From Streptomyces lasiicapitis (GTDB taxonomy: Bacteria > Actinomycetota > Actinomycetes > Streptomycetales > Streptomycetaceae), in contig NZ_BMNG01000013.1 in the NCBI RefSeq assembly GCF_014646335.1, positions 186,001 to 250,000 of the forward strand: 64,000 bases of DNA. Reading direction: 5' to 3'. The notes beneath the pieces are model-generated. The model was not told where the DNA came from and did no database searches. It worked only from the letters and a program-made list of their open reading frames with translations. Positions 8,507 through 17,531 of the stretch are shown piece after piece. Position 1 is the stretch's first letter, and every line of letters starts with the position of its first letter. The translations under genes and the position numbers were made by a program.

Positions 8507-8612
8507 GCGGGGCGCCCCAGCCCCGCCCCTTTCCCGAAACCAGGGGGCTCCGCCCCCTGGACCCCCGTATCGGCCTGAACGGCCTCGTCCTCAAACGCCG
8601 GACGGGCTGGAA
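8507..8612 (+). repeat. Dispersed intergenic repeat, copy 2 (left half of an inverted pair)
   Basis: Holds CCCTTTCCCGAAACCAGGGG, a GGGGGCTCCGCCCCC hairpin and the core TCAAACGCCGGACGGGCTGG. Confidence 0.9.
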
Positions 8613-8635
8613 GCTTGCCGCAACGGGCACATATT

Positions 8636-8708
8636 CAGCCCCTCCGGCGTTTGAGGAGCGGGGGTCTGGGGGCAGAGCCCCCAGTTTCGGGAAGGGGCGG
8701 GGTTGGGG
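8636..8708 (-). repeat. Dispersed intergenic repeat, copy 3 (right half of the inverted pair)
   Basis: Mirror copy, reading CAGCCCCTCCGGCGTTTGAG on the plus strand, with a GGGGGCAGAGCCCCC hairpin and TTTCGGGAAGGGGCGG. With copy 2 it forms a roughly 200-base palindrome between the converging pncA and the next gene. Confidence 0.9.
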
Positions 8709-8709
8709 G

Positions 8710-9042
8710 CTACGCAGCAGCGGACCGTCTCAGCAACGCCCGGATCGGGTGCCACAGCTCCTCCGCCGACGTGGCGTGACCCGGCGCCGTGCGCCATATG
8801 AGGCCGTCGGGGTGGTGCAGGACGGCGGTGACCTCGTCAGGGGTCGGAGGCTCCGCGTTGCCGCGGAGGTAGACGGCGCGGAGGCCAAGGTTCCGGAGCC
8901 GGGTCAGCGCGCGGGCCCGATTGGCGGCGTGCACAAGCACGCGTACGCTGCCGCCGGCCCCGACCGGCGAACCGGGACTCGGCAGGGTCATCGCCACCAC
9001 CACACTGCCGTTCGGCAGCTTGCAGAAGCCTCCTGCGGCCAT
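8710..9042 (-). CDS. Conserved hypothetical protein, 110 residues
   Basis: A small protein with no signal peptide or membrane span; I do not recognise a family. It starts MAAGGFCKLPNGSVVVAMTL and contains VRVLVHAANRARALTRLRNL and AVYLRGNAEPPTPDEVTAVL. The later LIWRTAPGHATSAEELWHPI segment is tryptophan-containing and looks like a folded, ordinary protein with proper codon bias. ATG 9042 is the only sensible start. The stop TAG touches the right half of the inverted repeat pair. It is convergent with pncA and downstream of the metalloprotease on the same strand, separated from it by a terminator. Confidence 0.65.
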   Translation of the reverse strand: MAAGGFCKLPNGSVVVAMTLPSPGSPVGAGGSVRVLVHAANRARALTRLRNLGLRAVYLRGNAEPPTPDEVTAVLHHPDGLIWRTAPGHATSAEELWHPIRALLRRSAAA

Positions 9043-9103
9043 GGTCTGTCACACCCCCGTGAGACGTCGTGTCAATAAGAGAACCACAGGACGCACTCAA
9101 ACA

Positions 9104-9141
9104 CGATCGGCCGCCGCCCGCTAGAGGGCGACGGCCGATCG
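9104..9141 (-). terminator. Hairpin terminator after the metalloprotease
   Basis: 16-base arms, nearly perfect (CGATCGGCCGCCGCCC / GGGCGACGGCCGATCG), around a 6-base loop, 35 bases past the protease stop. Confidence 0.8.
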
Positions 9142-9176
9142 GCAAGAAACAGGCCTCTGACCTGCGATGACGCAAA

Positions 9177-11603
9177 TTACTTCGAGGAGGGGCCCACCTC
9201 GAGCGTGATCGTCGAGCCATCCTTCGGCTGCTTGACGATCTTTATCCGGGTGTTGGTGTCAGTGACCTTGACACTTCCCGTGGGGTTCTCCGCGTACCAG
9301 TAGGTGCCCTTGCGGTCGTCGAAGACGGAGACACCCTTCTTCGACTTGATCTTGAGGGCGACGTCGGCGTTGTGAAGGGTGAACGCGTCCGTCGCGTACT
9401 TCGAGAACGGCGCGTCGAACGGCTGGATCTTGTTGCGCAGGAGCGAGCCGTCCTTCCACTTCATCGGCTTGGCGTGGGCGTCGACCGGGAGGATCAGACC
9501 CTTGCCGGGGTGCTGGCTGACGTTGTTGTCCTTCTGGGAGGTGTCCCACTGCCAGACCATCAGGCCGGTCTGGTACGGGTAGTGCTCGACCCAGTCGGGA
9601 CGGGAGGCGGAGAAGCCGAAGTTGTACGGGCCGACCTTGAGGGTCTTGTCGTACGACACGTACTGGCGGTTCTCCGCGAGGTAGTACTGCTCGTACTGCT
9701 TGGTGAAGGACTCGCCGATGCGCGAGAAGCCCTTCGTCCTCCAGCCGTTGTCGTCGCCCTCGGCGCCGTCCTCGACCAGCTTGGCGCCGTCCGCGGTCAG
9801 CGTGATCGCGTCGGCGGTGAAGCCCTTGAGGGCGGTGCCGCCGTCGGTGGCGTAGCGGAAGCGGACGTCGATCTTCTTGCCGGCGTAGGCGTCCAGCGGG
9901 AAGACCAGCTTCTGGTACTTCGTCGAGGAGCCCGTCAGCGCCGGCTTGTCGCCCGCGTCGCGGGTGATCTGCTTGCCGTCGGCCGTGCCGTCGACGGGCG
10001 TCCAGTTGGCGCCGGAGTCGGTGGACACCTCGGTGTAGAGGTAGTCGTAGTTGGACTCGATGTCCCACCAACCCTGCAGGGAAAGCTCGGCCTTGGACTT
10101 GCCGGTGAGGTCCACGCTGCGGGTGAGCGTGTTCTTCAGGTCGTCGTCCTGACCGCTCCACCACTGCTTGGTGCCCTCGGCGGGCTTCACGACCGTCGTG
10201 GTGACCGCCTTCTTGGGCAGGTCGACCAGGAGGGCCTGGCGGTGGCGGGTGTTGTACTCGGACACGCCGAGCTTGTGCTCGGACGTCGTCGCGGCCTTCG
10301 CCTTGGCGTAGTCGAGCCAGCCGAGCTGGAACTTGTCCCAGGCCGTCATGTCGCCGGGCAGGTCACCGATCGCGTTCTTGCCGGTGCCGAGCCAGGAACC
10401 GGCCGACATCAACGACCAGAAGCCGACGGAGTTCTCGGCCTTGCCGGTGGTGTCGTACAGGTCGGGCAGACCGAGGTCGTGGCCGTACTCGTGGGCGAAG
10501 ACGCCGAGGCCGCCGTTCTCCGGCTGCATCGTGTAGTCGCCGACCCAGATGCCGGAGTCGCCGATCTGGGTGCCACCCGACTTGTTGTCGGACGGTCCCG
10601 TCTTGCCCGCGTCGTTGCCGTACGCGTACCAGCGGTGCGCCCACAGGGCGTTCTCGCCCTCGGCGCCGCCGCCCGCGGACTCGTCCTCGCCCGCGTGCAC
10701 GATCTGGAAGTGGTCGATGTAGCCGTCGGGCTCGTTGAAGTTGCCGTCGCCGTCGAAGTCGTAGCGGTCCCACAGGTCGTACTTGGCGAGGTCCGCCTTG
10801 ATCTGCGCGTCCGTGCGGCCCTTGGCCTTCTGGTCCTTGACCCAGGCCGTCGTGCCGTCGCGCACCGCGTCCCACACGTTGGCGCAGTTGGTGTCGCCGC
10901 AGTAGTTGGAGCCGTAACGGGCCTCGTTGTAGTCGACCTTGACCCAGTCGGAGACTTCGCCGTCGACCGAGTAGCGGCCGGAGGAGGTCTTCTCGTAGTA
11001 CGTCTTCAGCGAGTGCTTGGGCTTGCCCTTGGCGTCCTTGCCCTCACCGAAGTACAGGTCCTTGAAGTGCTTCTGGTTGTAATCCGCCTGCCAGGCCGTG
11101 CTGTTGTCCTTCGCACGGTCCGGCTTGGCTATCTTGTTGTGCGCGGGGCCCGCCTTGCCGCCGTACTTCTTGACCGGCTGCTCGGGTCCGTCGGGACCGT
11201 CGGGGTCGTACATGGTGGTGTCGTCCACCTTGTCCCCGAACTCCACCAGGATCGTGAAGATCTTGTCGGTCTTCTCGCGGCCCAGCTCGACGTACTTCTT
11301 GTCGTCGAGCTTCACGACGTTGGAGCCGCCGCGCTTCTGCACCTTGGCGTCGCCCGCGACGACCTGCTCCAGGGCGGCCTTGCGCTGCTGGGCCTGCTGC
11401 TTGCTGAACGGCCCCTCGAGGTCGTGGTCGACGTGGGCCTTGGCGTCCGCCGGGTCTCGGCGGTCGATTCCGGACGCGGGCGCCTTGCCGCCGCTTCCGC
11501 CGTCGTCGGCAGCCGCACTTCCGTACGCCGAGAACGTCGCGGTCGCCGCCGCGAGGGCCACCGCGGCCGCGGTGGCTCTGAACGTCCGTCTTTTGATGGT
11601 CAC
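9177..11603 (-). CDS. Secreted M6-family metalloprotease (immune inhibitor A type)
   Basis: An extracellular zinc protease of 808 residues. An N-terminal signal peptide (RRTFRATAAAVALAAATATF...) precedes a propeptide. The catalytic helix HEYGHDLGLPDLYD fits the M6 signature HExxHxxGxxD, with the Met-turn-like SLMSAGSW behind it. The C-terminal half is beta-rich with an MAM/CBM-like region (SLQGWWDIESNYDYLYTEVS). Upstream in-frame ATGs would put about 31 polar residues ahead of the signal peptide. GTG 11603 has a perfect GGGAGGAA nine bases upstream and is the likely start. The gene stands alone with its own terminator. Such enzymes degrade host or environmental proteins; the target here is unknown. 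Confidence 0.92.
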   Translation of the reverse strand: MTIKRRTFRATAAAVALAAATATFSAYGSAAADDGGSGGKAPASGIDRRDPADAKAHVDHDLEGPFSKQQAQQRKAALEQVVAGDAKVQKRGGSNVVKLDDKKYVELGREKTDKIFTILVEFGDKVDDTTMYDPDGPDGPEQPVKKYGGKAGPAHNKIAKPDRAKDNSTAWQADYNQKHFKDLYFGEGKDAKGKPKHSLKTYYEKTSSGRYSVDGEVSDWVKVDYNEARYGSNYCGDTNCANVWDAVRDGTTAWVKDQKAKGRTDAQIKADLAKYDLWDRYDFDGDGNFNEPDGYIDHFQIVHAGEDESAGGGAEGENALWAHRWYAYGNDAGKTGPSDNKSGGTQIGDSGIWVGDYTMQPENGGLGVFAHEYGHDLGLPDLYDTTGKAENSVGFWSLMSAGSWLGTGKNAIGDLPGDMTAWDKFQLGWLDYAKAKAATTSEHKLGVSEYNTRHRQALLVDLPKKAVTTTVVKPAEGTKQWWSGQDDDLKNTLTRSVDLTGKSKAELSLQGWWDIESNYDYLYTEVSTDSGANWTPVDGTADGKQITRDAGDKPALTGSSTKYQKLVFPLDAYAGKKIDVRFRYATDGGTALKGFTADAITLTADGAKLVEDGAEGDDNGWRTKGFSRIGESFTKQYEQYYLAENRQYVSYDKTLKVGPYNFGFSASRPDWVEHYPYQTGLMVWQWDTSQKDNNVSQHPGKGLILPVDAHAKPMKWKDGSLLRNKIQPFDAPFSKYATDAFTLHNADVALKIKSKKGVSVFDDRKGTYWYAENPTGSVKVTDTNTRIKIVKQPKDGSTITLEVGPSSK

Positions 11604-12152
11604 TTGATGCTGTTCCTCCCCCGCGCCCGCACTACGGACCGAAATTTCCCGGTCGAGGAGGTCCGCGCGCGATATGCGCGTCACAAGTGACGACATTCGA
11701 CCGGAGAGAGGGGAGAAAAGACAGACCTTGACTTGAACAGGCCAAGTGCTCTATGCGGCCTCGACCGTCCGTCATGCGAACGCGGCCACGATGGCGCGAG
11801 GCGGCGCACCCGGGTCGCCCGCGGTCTCCTCAACGGGCGCGCCGCACCGTCCAGTTGGCGGGACGCATGAATCCATGCGCCCCCTGTGCACCGGCACCGT
11901 GGGTTAGGTCACGCTTACCGCACGTTCCCGTCGGGCATGCAGGCGAATAGAGTCATTTCGACGGTGCGCACGGGTACTCGGCGAAGCTTCCAAGTCGCCA
12001 CCTTTGAGCACCCTTTGATTCGTATACGTACATATCGTCTCGCAGCGTCTAGATCTTCTCGACCGTCTCGATCGTCTCGACCCTCTTGACCGCCTTGATC
12101 TTCTGCGACTTGCTGAATCCCCCGCACCGCTGTCCCGAGGACGGATCACGCC
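11604..12152. other. Intergenic region between the metalloprotease and the small membrane protein
   Basis: About 550 bases. It must hold the divergent promoters. I see a pyrimidine-rich stretch at 12040-12110 in which short steps such as TCTCGACC, TCTCGATC and TCTTGACC recur, and a less GC-rich patch near 12010-12035 (TTCGTATACGTACATATCG). No convincing gene or RNA was found. Confidence 0.5.
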
Positions 12153-12470
12153 ATGCCTCGCCCCATGCCTCGTCCGACCGTCGCACAGCTCGCCTACGGT
12201 TCCGCGACCGTCATCTGTTCCGCGCTCGCCATGCTGCTGCTCTCCCAGGCCGGTTCGGTGGCCGGAATCGCGGTCATCGTCTTCGCCGCGTTCGGCCTCG
12301 GGCTGCTCGTGGCGTTCACGGTCCCGTTGCCCAAGCCGGCGCCGGAGCCCGTGGCCGCTCCCCTGGAGGAGCGGATTCCCGTACAGCGCACGGTCATCGC
12401 CTCCGAGTCCTTGCCCGCGGCCGCGCCCGCCGCGGTACACCACCCCGTACGCGAACCGGCGGGTCCGTGA
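12153..12470 (+). CDS. Small two-helix membrane protein
   Basis: A 105-residue protein with two hydrophobic helices: about residues 13-34 (LAYGSATVICSALAMLLLSQ) and 37-58 (VAGIAVIVFAAFGLGLLVAF). A short Pro/Ala/Glu-rich cytoplasmic tail follows. No family is recognised. The start ATG 12153 is preceded by GAGGACGG; a second ATG lies four codons in. It converges on the RDD gene that ends at 12561. Confidence 0.65.
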   Translation: MPRPMPRPTVAQLAYGSATVICSALAMLLLSQAGSVAGIAVIVFAAFGLGLLVAFTVPLPKPAPEPVAAPLEERIPVQRTVIASESLPAAAPAAVHHPVREPAGP

Positions 12471-12560
12471 CGCCCCACGTGCCTCGCACGTGACGTCGAC
12501 GAACCCGCCGGAGGTACCGCCCGGCGCCGCCGCAGCGCCGGGCCATAGCCGTGTTCGGCC

Positions 12561-13184
12561 TCAATTCACGGTGACCACCACGGTCTTGGCCGCCTTGTCG
12601 TGCAGGCCCTGTTTGTACGGCTTGTCGAAGAAGCTCCAGCCGCCGCAGATGGCCGTCCAGACGCAGGCGCAGCAGAACGCGAACGGCAGCCACAGGACCG
12701 CGGCGCGCACGAGCGCCGTCTGCAGGGTCGGGTTGGCGCCGTCGTTCAGGTTCGCCACCCGCAGGCCCAGCCACTTCTTGCCCAGCGTCTGGCCCGTCTT
12801 CGAGATCAGATAGCTGTCGTACGCCATGTAGAGCACGGCGGCGAGCAGTCCCTGGCCGAACGACTTGCCCGCCTCGATCTTGTCCGGGTCCAGGTCGTAC
12901 TCGTTCGTCCGGAACAGCAGGGTGAGCAGCCAGACGACTACGCCCACCAGGAGCATGTCGATGATGCGGGCGAGGACGCGTTTGCCGCTGTCCGCCAGCG
13001 GGGGCATCCCCGCGAGGGGGTCCTGGCCGCCGGGTCCGCCCCCGTAGGGGTCGCCTCCGTAGGGCGGGGGCGGGGTGCCGCCGCCGTAGGGGTCGCCGGG
13101 GCCCGGCGGGGGCGGCTGCTTCTTGAACGGGTCGTTGTCGTCCGGGTCCGGGGGGCCGGGGTATTGCGGCGGTTCGGTGCTCAT
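12561..13184 (-). CDS. RDD family membrane protein (1)
   Basis: A 207-residue protein with a Pro/Gly/Tyr-rich cytoplasmic N-terminus (about residues 1-60) and a three-helix RDD domain. The domain begins GKRVLARIIDMLLVGVVVWLL, where the R and D of the family name sit, and includes QTLGKKWLGLRVANLNDG before the last helices. Ends KQGLHDKAAKTVVV, typical of the family. RDD proteins are thought to act in transport or as membrane scaffolds, but the role is unproven. Start ATG 13184. It lies in tandem with a second RDD gene, the two separated by an inverted pair of the dispersed repeat. Confidence 0.88.
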   Translation of the reverse strand: MSTEPPQYPGPPDPDDNDPFKKQPPPPGPGDPYGGGTPPPPYGGDPYGGGPGGQDPLAGMPPLADSGKRVLARIIDMLLVGVVVWLLTLLFRTNEYDLDPDKIEAGKSFGQGLLAAVLYMAYDSYLISKTGQTLGKKWLGLRVANLNDGANPTLQTALVRAAVLWLPFAFCCACVWTAICGGWSFFDKPYKQGLHDKAAKTVVVTVN

Positions 13185-13253
13185 GGGGTGAGTGCACCTC
13201 GAAGTGGGGGCTTGCGCGAGTAGCGGGCGGCTGTCCGGGTGACCCGGCTGGGA

Positions 13254-13330
13254 GCTCCCGAAACTGGGGGCTCCGCCCCCTGGACCCCCGATCGGCCTGA
13301 ACGGCCTCGTCCTCAAACGCCGGACGGGCT
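13254..13330 (+). repeat. Dispersed intergenic repeat, copy 4
   Basis: GGGGGCTCCGCCCCC hairpin plus TCAAACGCCGGACGGGCT core. Left half of an inverted pair. Confidence 0.9.
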
Positions 13331-13377
13331 ATTTCCCACCCACCCGCCCAAACTTGCACGACGGCACGCAGCCGGCA

Positions 13378-13490
13378 CTACCAGCCCGTCCGGCGCTTGA
13401 GGACGAGGCGCGGAGCGCCGACAGGGGGAAAGGGGCGAAGCCCCAGACGAGGAGCGGGGGTCCAGGGGGCGGAGCCCTCTGGGGGCTAGC
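13378..13490 (-). repeat. Dispersed intergenic repeat, copy 5
   Basis: Begins CAGCCCGTCCGGCGCTTGAG and ends with the GGGGTCCAGGGGGCGGAGCC hairpin. The spacer between copies 4 and 5 is nearly the reverse complement of the spacer between copies at 52.37-52.42 kb. Confidence 0.9.
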
Positions 13491-15195
13491 CCGCGACGAA
13501 CGTGTTGGCGGCCTTGTCGTGCCAGCACTGGCGCCACGGCCGGTCGAAGAGGCACCAGACCACGCCCACCACACCGATCAGCAGCACACCGGGGACGCTG
13601 TAGACAAGCCACCGCTTCAACGCCGCCCCGAACGACGGCGCCGCATGCTCCTCGATGTCCCGCACCTCGACCCCGCACACCTTCTTGCCCAGGGTCCGCC
13701 CCCACTTCGCGGTGGGCACCGCCTCGTACAGGACGCCGAAGACCAGCAGGACCCCGAGCACGATCCCCAGGTAACCCGCCGTCGTGCCGTCGAGCAGCCA
13801 CACCGTGACCTTCTCGCCGGACAGCTTCGCCGCGTCGATCTTGCTGTCGATGTGGTCCGCGGCCCGCGTACCGAGCGGCAGCGCCGCCCCGGCGGTGACG
13901 GCGGCCAGCACGACCGTGTCGATGAGCCGCGCGGCGAACCGCCTGCCGAGCCCGGCGGGCCGAGCCGACGCCTGCGCCTGCGCCACCGCCGCGAAGGGAT
14001 CCGCGGCCACCGGCTTCCACGGCAGTACGGGCCCCTCGCCCTGCGGCGCCGACTGCCCCTGCGGGGGCGTGCCCTGACCGGGCGACTGGGCGAGCTGGTG
14101 CACCTGCTGCGCCCACGACGCCGACCCGCCCCCGGGCCCCGACGTCACCGGCGACGCCCCGGCCCCACCGGGAGCACCGGAAGCACCGGCCTGCGGCGGC
14201 ACGGCCTGAGAAGGGGCACCGGCCTGCGGCGGCACAGCCTGGGAAGGGGCAGCGGCCTGGGGAGCCGCGGCTTGGGGAGGCGAAGACTGCTGGAACCCGG
14301 CCTGCGGCGGCACCCCACCCTGCACACCACCCTGCTGCTGCGGCACCGCAGGCGCCGCCTGAGCCGCCGCCGCAGGCGAACTCGCCGCGGAGGGCGCCGA
14401 CTTGGGCCGCAAGGCCCGAATCGCCATCGTCCCGTCCGTGCCACCGTCCGCGTCCGGCGTCCCGGACCCCGCCGGCTTCACCGGCCCCGCCGGCCGCCGG
14501 AACGTCACGGTGCCCTCACCCGTGGTGGGCCTCGGCACCCCGGGCTTGACGGCCCGGATGGTCACCGTGCCGGGACTGTCGCCCTCGGCCGGGTCCGGCC
14601 GGTCGCCGGGCGCCGGAGCCTGCGACTGTTGCCCCGGCTCCTGCCGCGCAGCGGGCTGCCCTTGCGCGGGCACGCGCCGCGCGCCGCTCTCGGCCGCACT
14701 CCCCGCGTCCGCTCCCGGGGACGCCACCGCGCCGGGCGCCGCCCCGTCATCGGCCGACCGCGGGTCTCGCGGATCACGCGGGTCCGGCTGGCCGGGCGCA
14801 CCCCACGACACCCACTGGTCCCGCTCGCCGCCGAGCCCGGTCTGCCGGGCCGAGTCCGCCTGCCAGGCCGAGGCGGGCTCGGGCCTGGCCCCGTGCTGCC
14901 CGGCCGCCGCCGCACCGGAGTCGGCGGCGGGCGTCGCCCCGGTCTCCTCGGGGCCGATCTGCGTCACCCCGCCCGGCTCCTCGTCGAAGAACACGGGACC
15001 GGTCTCCTCCGCCACCGCGGGCGCAGCGGAACGCGGCGGCGCGGGCAGCGGTTCACCGTCGGACGGCGCCGGACGGCTCGTGCCCGGCACCCAGGCCGCG
15101 CCGTTCCAGTACCGGACATATCCCGGAATGGACGGATCGGGGTAGTAGCCTTCGCGGGGCCTGTCGTCGCCGGGGGCCGGGGTTGGGGCGCTCAT
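13486..15195 (-). CDS. RDD family membrane protein (2) with N-terminal DUF2510 domain
   Basis: A 569-residue protein in three parts. Residues about 1-45 form a DUF2510 module (GYYPDPSIPGYVRYWNGAAW, Trp-rich). Residues about 50-430 are a disordered Pro/Ala/Gln/Gly linker with repeated PPQAGAPSQAVPPQAG-type units. The C-terminal RDD domain (RRFAARLIDTVVLAAVTAGA ... GRTLGKKVCGVEVRDIEEHA) ends in DKAANTFVAG. The linker would let the small N-terminal domain reach partners far from the membrane. The start ATG 15195 gives the expected MSAPTPAPGDD; an in-frame GTG/ATG further upstream is less likely. It is divergent from ssgG across 315 bases. Confidence 0.88.
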   Translation of the reverse strand: MSAPTPAPGDDRPREGYYPDPSIPGYVRYWNGAAWVPGTSRPAPSDGEPLPAPPRSAAPAVAEETGPVFFDEEPGGVTQIGPEETGATPAADSGAAAAGQHGARPEPASAWQADSARQTGLGGERDQWVSWGAPGQPDPRDPRDPRSADDGAAPGAVASPGADAGSAAESGARRVPAQGQPAARQEPGQQSQAPAPGDRPDPAEGDSPGTVTIRAVKPGVPRPTTGEGTVTFRRPAGPVKPAGSGTPDADGGTDGTMAIRALRPKSAPSAASSPAAAAQAAPAVPQQQGGVQGGVPPQAGFQQSSPPQAAAPQAAAPSQAVPPQAGAPSQAVPPQAGASGAPGGAGASPVTSGPGGGSASWAQQVHQLAQSPGQGTPPQGQSAPQGEGPVLPWKPVAADPFAAVAQAQASARPAGLGRRFAARLIDTVVLAAVTAGAALPLGTRAADHIDSKIDAAKLSGEKVTVWLLDGTTAGYLGIVLGVLLVFGVLYEAVPTAKWGRTLGKKVCGVEVRDIEEHAAPSFGAALKRWLVYSVPGVLLIGVVGVVWCLFDRPWRQCWHDKAANTFVAG

Positions 15196-15510
15196 GTCCG
15201 TCGTCCCGTATCTGCTCGGGGGTCTTGTAAGGCTCCACATCTATCAGACCTGCGCGCCCCGTCGGGCGGCTCCCGCCGCACCACCCCCGTCCGTGCACGG
15301 TTCCTCCCCGTCGTACGAACGCACACTGCCGACCCTCGCGACCCGCTCCGGAATCGTCCGGGAAGCCGGTCCGAAAAAACTTCCGCGAAGTCGCGTAATG
15401 ATCGGCCGCCCACGCGCTCTGACTCTCTGCGGGCCTGATTCCAGGCCCCGTACACGGACCTGCTCGCCCGGGTCCGCGTACGCCGCAGCGAGAAAGGAAG
15501 CGCAAGCGAC
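15196..15510. other. Divergent promoter region, RDD protein / ssgG-like gene
   Basis: 315 bases without a gene. AAAGGAAGCG near 15494-15503 is the ribosome-binding site for the ssgG-like gene. Nothing else could be assigned. Confidence 0.5.
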
Positions 15511-15990
15511 ATGCACACCGTGGTGGAACGCGAGCTGGAGCTAAAACTCGTCCTCTCGCCGGAACGGTCGATCCCCGTCCCGGCCCGGCTCAGCTACCGC
15601 ACCGACGATCCGTACGCAGTCCACATCTCCTTTCACATCGGGTCCGAGCACCCCGTGAACTGGACGTTCGCCCGCGAGCTCCTGGTGGAGGGGGTGTTCA
15701 GGCCGTGCGGCCACGGCGATGTGCGGGTGTGGCCGACGAAGGTCGAGGGGCGCTCCGTCGTCCTGATGGCGCTCAGCTCGCCCGACGGCGACGCGCTCCT
15801 GGAGGCGCCGGCGCCCGCCGTGTCCGCCTGGCTGGAGCGCACCCTGCGGGTGGTCCCTCCGGGCTCTGAGGCCGAGCAGCTCGGCATCGACGACGGCCTG
15901 GCCGAGCTGCTCGCCCCCACACCCGGCCGCGCGGACGACCTGTGGCTGCGCGACCCGTGGCCGAGCGACGAGTCGAAGGACGGTGAGTGA
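15511..15990 (+). CDS. ssgG: SsgA-like sporulation and cell-division protein, probably SsgG
   Basis: A 159-residue member of the SsgA-like protein (SALP) family found only in sporulating actinomycetes, where the members control where sporulation septa form and how they are processed. Family blocks visible: ELELKLVLSPERSIPVPARL, YRTDDPYAVHISFH, VNWTFARELLVEG and GDVRVWP. In S. coelicolor the SALP between RDD-type genes and the hppD region is SsgG, which acts in septum-site choice, so I give that name from context and memory. The start ATG 15511 has AGAAAGGAAG upstream. The stop is 19 bases from that of the converging FAD oxidase. Confidence 0.85.
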   Translation: MHTVVERELELKLVLSPERSIPVPARLSYRTDDPYAVHISFHIGSEHPVNWTFARELLVEGVFRPCGHGDVRVWPTKVEGRSVVLMALSSPDGDALLEAPAPAVSAWLERTLRVVPPGSEAEQLGIDDGLAELLAPTPGRADDLWLRDPWPSDESKDGE

Positions 15991-16009
15991 GCACTAACGA
16001 CACGGGGGG

Positions 16010-17443
16010 TCAGAAGAGCTTGCCCGGGTTGAGGAGGTGGTGCGGGTCGAACGCGGCCTTGACGGCGCGCTGCATCTCCACGCCCACCGGTCCGAGCTCG
16101 CGCGCCAGCCACTCCTTCTTCAGGACGCCGACGCCGTGTTCACCGGTGATGGTGCCGCCGAGTTCGAGGCCGAGGGCCATGATCTCGTCGAAGGACTCGC
16201 GGGCGCGCCGCGACTCGTCGGGGTCTGCCGCGTCGAAGCAGACGGTGGGGTGGGTGTTGCCGTCGCCCGCGTGCGCGCAGACCCCGATGGTCAGGCTGTA
16301 CTTCTCTGCGATGCGCTCCACTCCTTCGAGCATGTCGCCGAGCCGGGAACGGGGTACGCAGACGTCGTCGATCATCGTCGTGCCCTTCACCCCTTCGAGG
16401 GCGGTGAGTGACAACCGCCGCGCCTGGAGCAGCAGTTCGGACTCGGCCGCGTCCTCCGCCGGGACGACCTGGGTCGCGCCCGCGGCCTCGCACAGGGCGC
16501 CGACGGCAGCGAGGTCGGCGGCCGGGTCCGGGGTGTCGAAGGCGGCCAGGAGCAGGGCCTCCGTGGTCTCCGGCAGGCCCATCTGGGCCAGGGCGTTGAC
16601 GGCGCGGATCGTCGTACGGTCCATGAGTTCGAGGAGGGACGGCACGTGGCCGCCTTCCATGATCCGGCACACGGCGTCGCACGCCTCGGCCGCCGAGCCG
16701 AACTCGGCTGCCAGGACGAGCTGTTGGGGCGGTTGCGGCTTCAGCGCGAGGATCGCGCGGACGACGATGCCGAGGCTGCCCTCCGAGCCGACGAAGAGGC
16801 GGGTGAGGTCGTACCCGGCGACGCCCTTGGCCGTGCGGCGTCCGGTGCTCATCAGCCGCCCGTCGGCGAGGACCACGTCGAGGCCGAGGACGTACTCCGC
16901 CGTCACCCCGTACTTCACGCAGCACAGGCCGCCGGAGGCCGTGCCGATGTTGCCGCCGATGGTGCACGTCTCCCAACTGGAGGGATCCGGCGGGTAGTAG
17001 AGGCCGTGCTCGCCGACGGCGCGCGAGAGCGTGGCGTTGACGACGCCGGGCTCGACGACGGCGATCCGGTCGACGGGGCTGATCTCGATGATCCGGTCCA
17101 TCTTGACGAGCGACAGGACGACGCAGCCGTCGCTCGCGTTCGCCGCGCCGGACAGGCCCGTGCGGGCGCCCTGCGGGACGACGGGCACGCGCAGCTCGGT
17201 GGCCGTGCGCATCACGTGCTGCACCTGCTCGACGGTGCGCGGCAGGACCACGACGGCGGGGGTGCCGGCCTCGCAGAAGCTCGCCATGTCGTTCGCGTAC
17301 GAGGCCGTGATGTCCGGGTCGGTGAGGACCGCCTCGGCGGGGAGGCCTGCGCGGAGGCGGTCCACGAGGGTCGCGGGGTCCGCGGGGTCCGCGGCGACGT
17401 TCCCGGCGGGGGTGTCCGGCGTGCTGTGCGTGCCACTGCTCAT
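16010..17443 (-). CDS. FAD-linked oxidase, GlcD/lactate-dehydrogenase type
   Basis: A 477-residue flavoenzyme of the VAO/PCMH family acting on a 2-hydroxy acid such as glycolate or D-lactate. The N-terminal FAD domain shows VVLPRTVEQVQHVMRTATEL, VPVVPQGARTGLSG and CTIGGNIGTASGG. The C-terminal cap ends with the family signature HAGDGNTHP and GTITGEHGVGVLKKEWL, with the metal/substrate His residues present. It closes on HHLLNPGKLF. Start ATG 17443 with GAGG eight bases upstream. Partner GlcE/GlcF-type subunits are not adjacent, so it may work alone. It is divergent from the TPR gene. Confidence 0.9.
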   Translation of the reverse strand: MSSGTHSTPDTPAGNVAADPADPATLVDRLRAGLPAEAVLTDPDITASYANDMASFCEAGTPAVVVLPRTVEQVQHVMRTATELRVPVVPQGARTGLSGAANASDGCVVLSLVKMDRIIEISPVDRIAVVEPGVVNATLSRAVGEHGLYYPPDPSSWETCTIGGNIGTASGGLCCVKYGVTAEYVLGLDVVLADGRLMSTGRRTAKGVAGYDLTRLFVGSEGSLGIVVRAILALKPQPPQQLVLAAEFGSAAEACDAVCRIMEGGHVPSLLELMDRTTIRAVNALAQMGLPETTEALLLAAFDTPDPAADLAAVGALCEAAGATQVVPAEDAAESELLLQARRLSLTALEGVKGTTMIDDVCVPRSRLGDMLEGVERIAEKYSLTIGVCAHAGDGNTHPTVCFDAADPDESRRARESFDEIMALGLELGGTITGEHGVGVLKKEWLARELGPVGVEMQRAVKAAFDPHHLLNPGKLF

Positions 17444-17531
17444 GATCACAGCCTCGCACTCGGGGCCATCGGTGTGAACCCGTGTGCGACGCCGTTCGCG
17501 TGCCGGGACGCACTCTTCGTATTGACGCACA

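Noticed and set aside
8507..8708. Insertion sequence or transposon
   Set aside because: No transposase frame lies inside any repeat copy. These are short palindromic elements without coding capacity.
9372..11690. Long plus-strand frame antisense to the metalloprotease
   Set aside because: Composition (Val/Leu/Arg/Gly) is that of a reverse shadow. The minus-strand frame has a signal peptide, zinc motif and a strong ribosome-binding site.
11753..12443. Several short frames on both strands in the gap after the metalloprotease
   Set aside because: Arg/Ser-rich low-complexity translations without ribosome-binding sites. Only the 12153-12470 frame has a good start and clear membrane helices.
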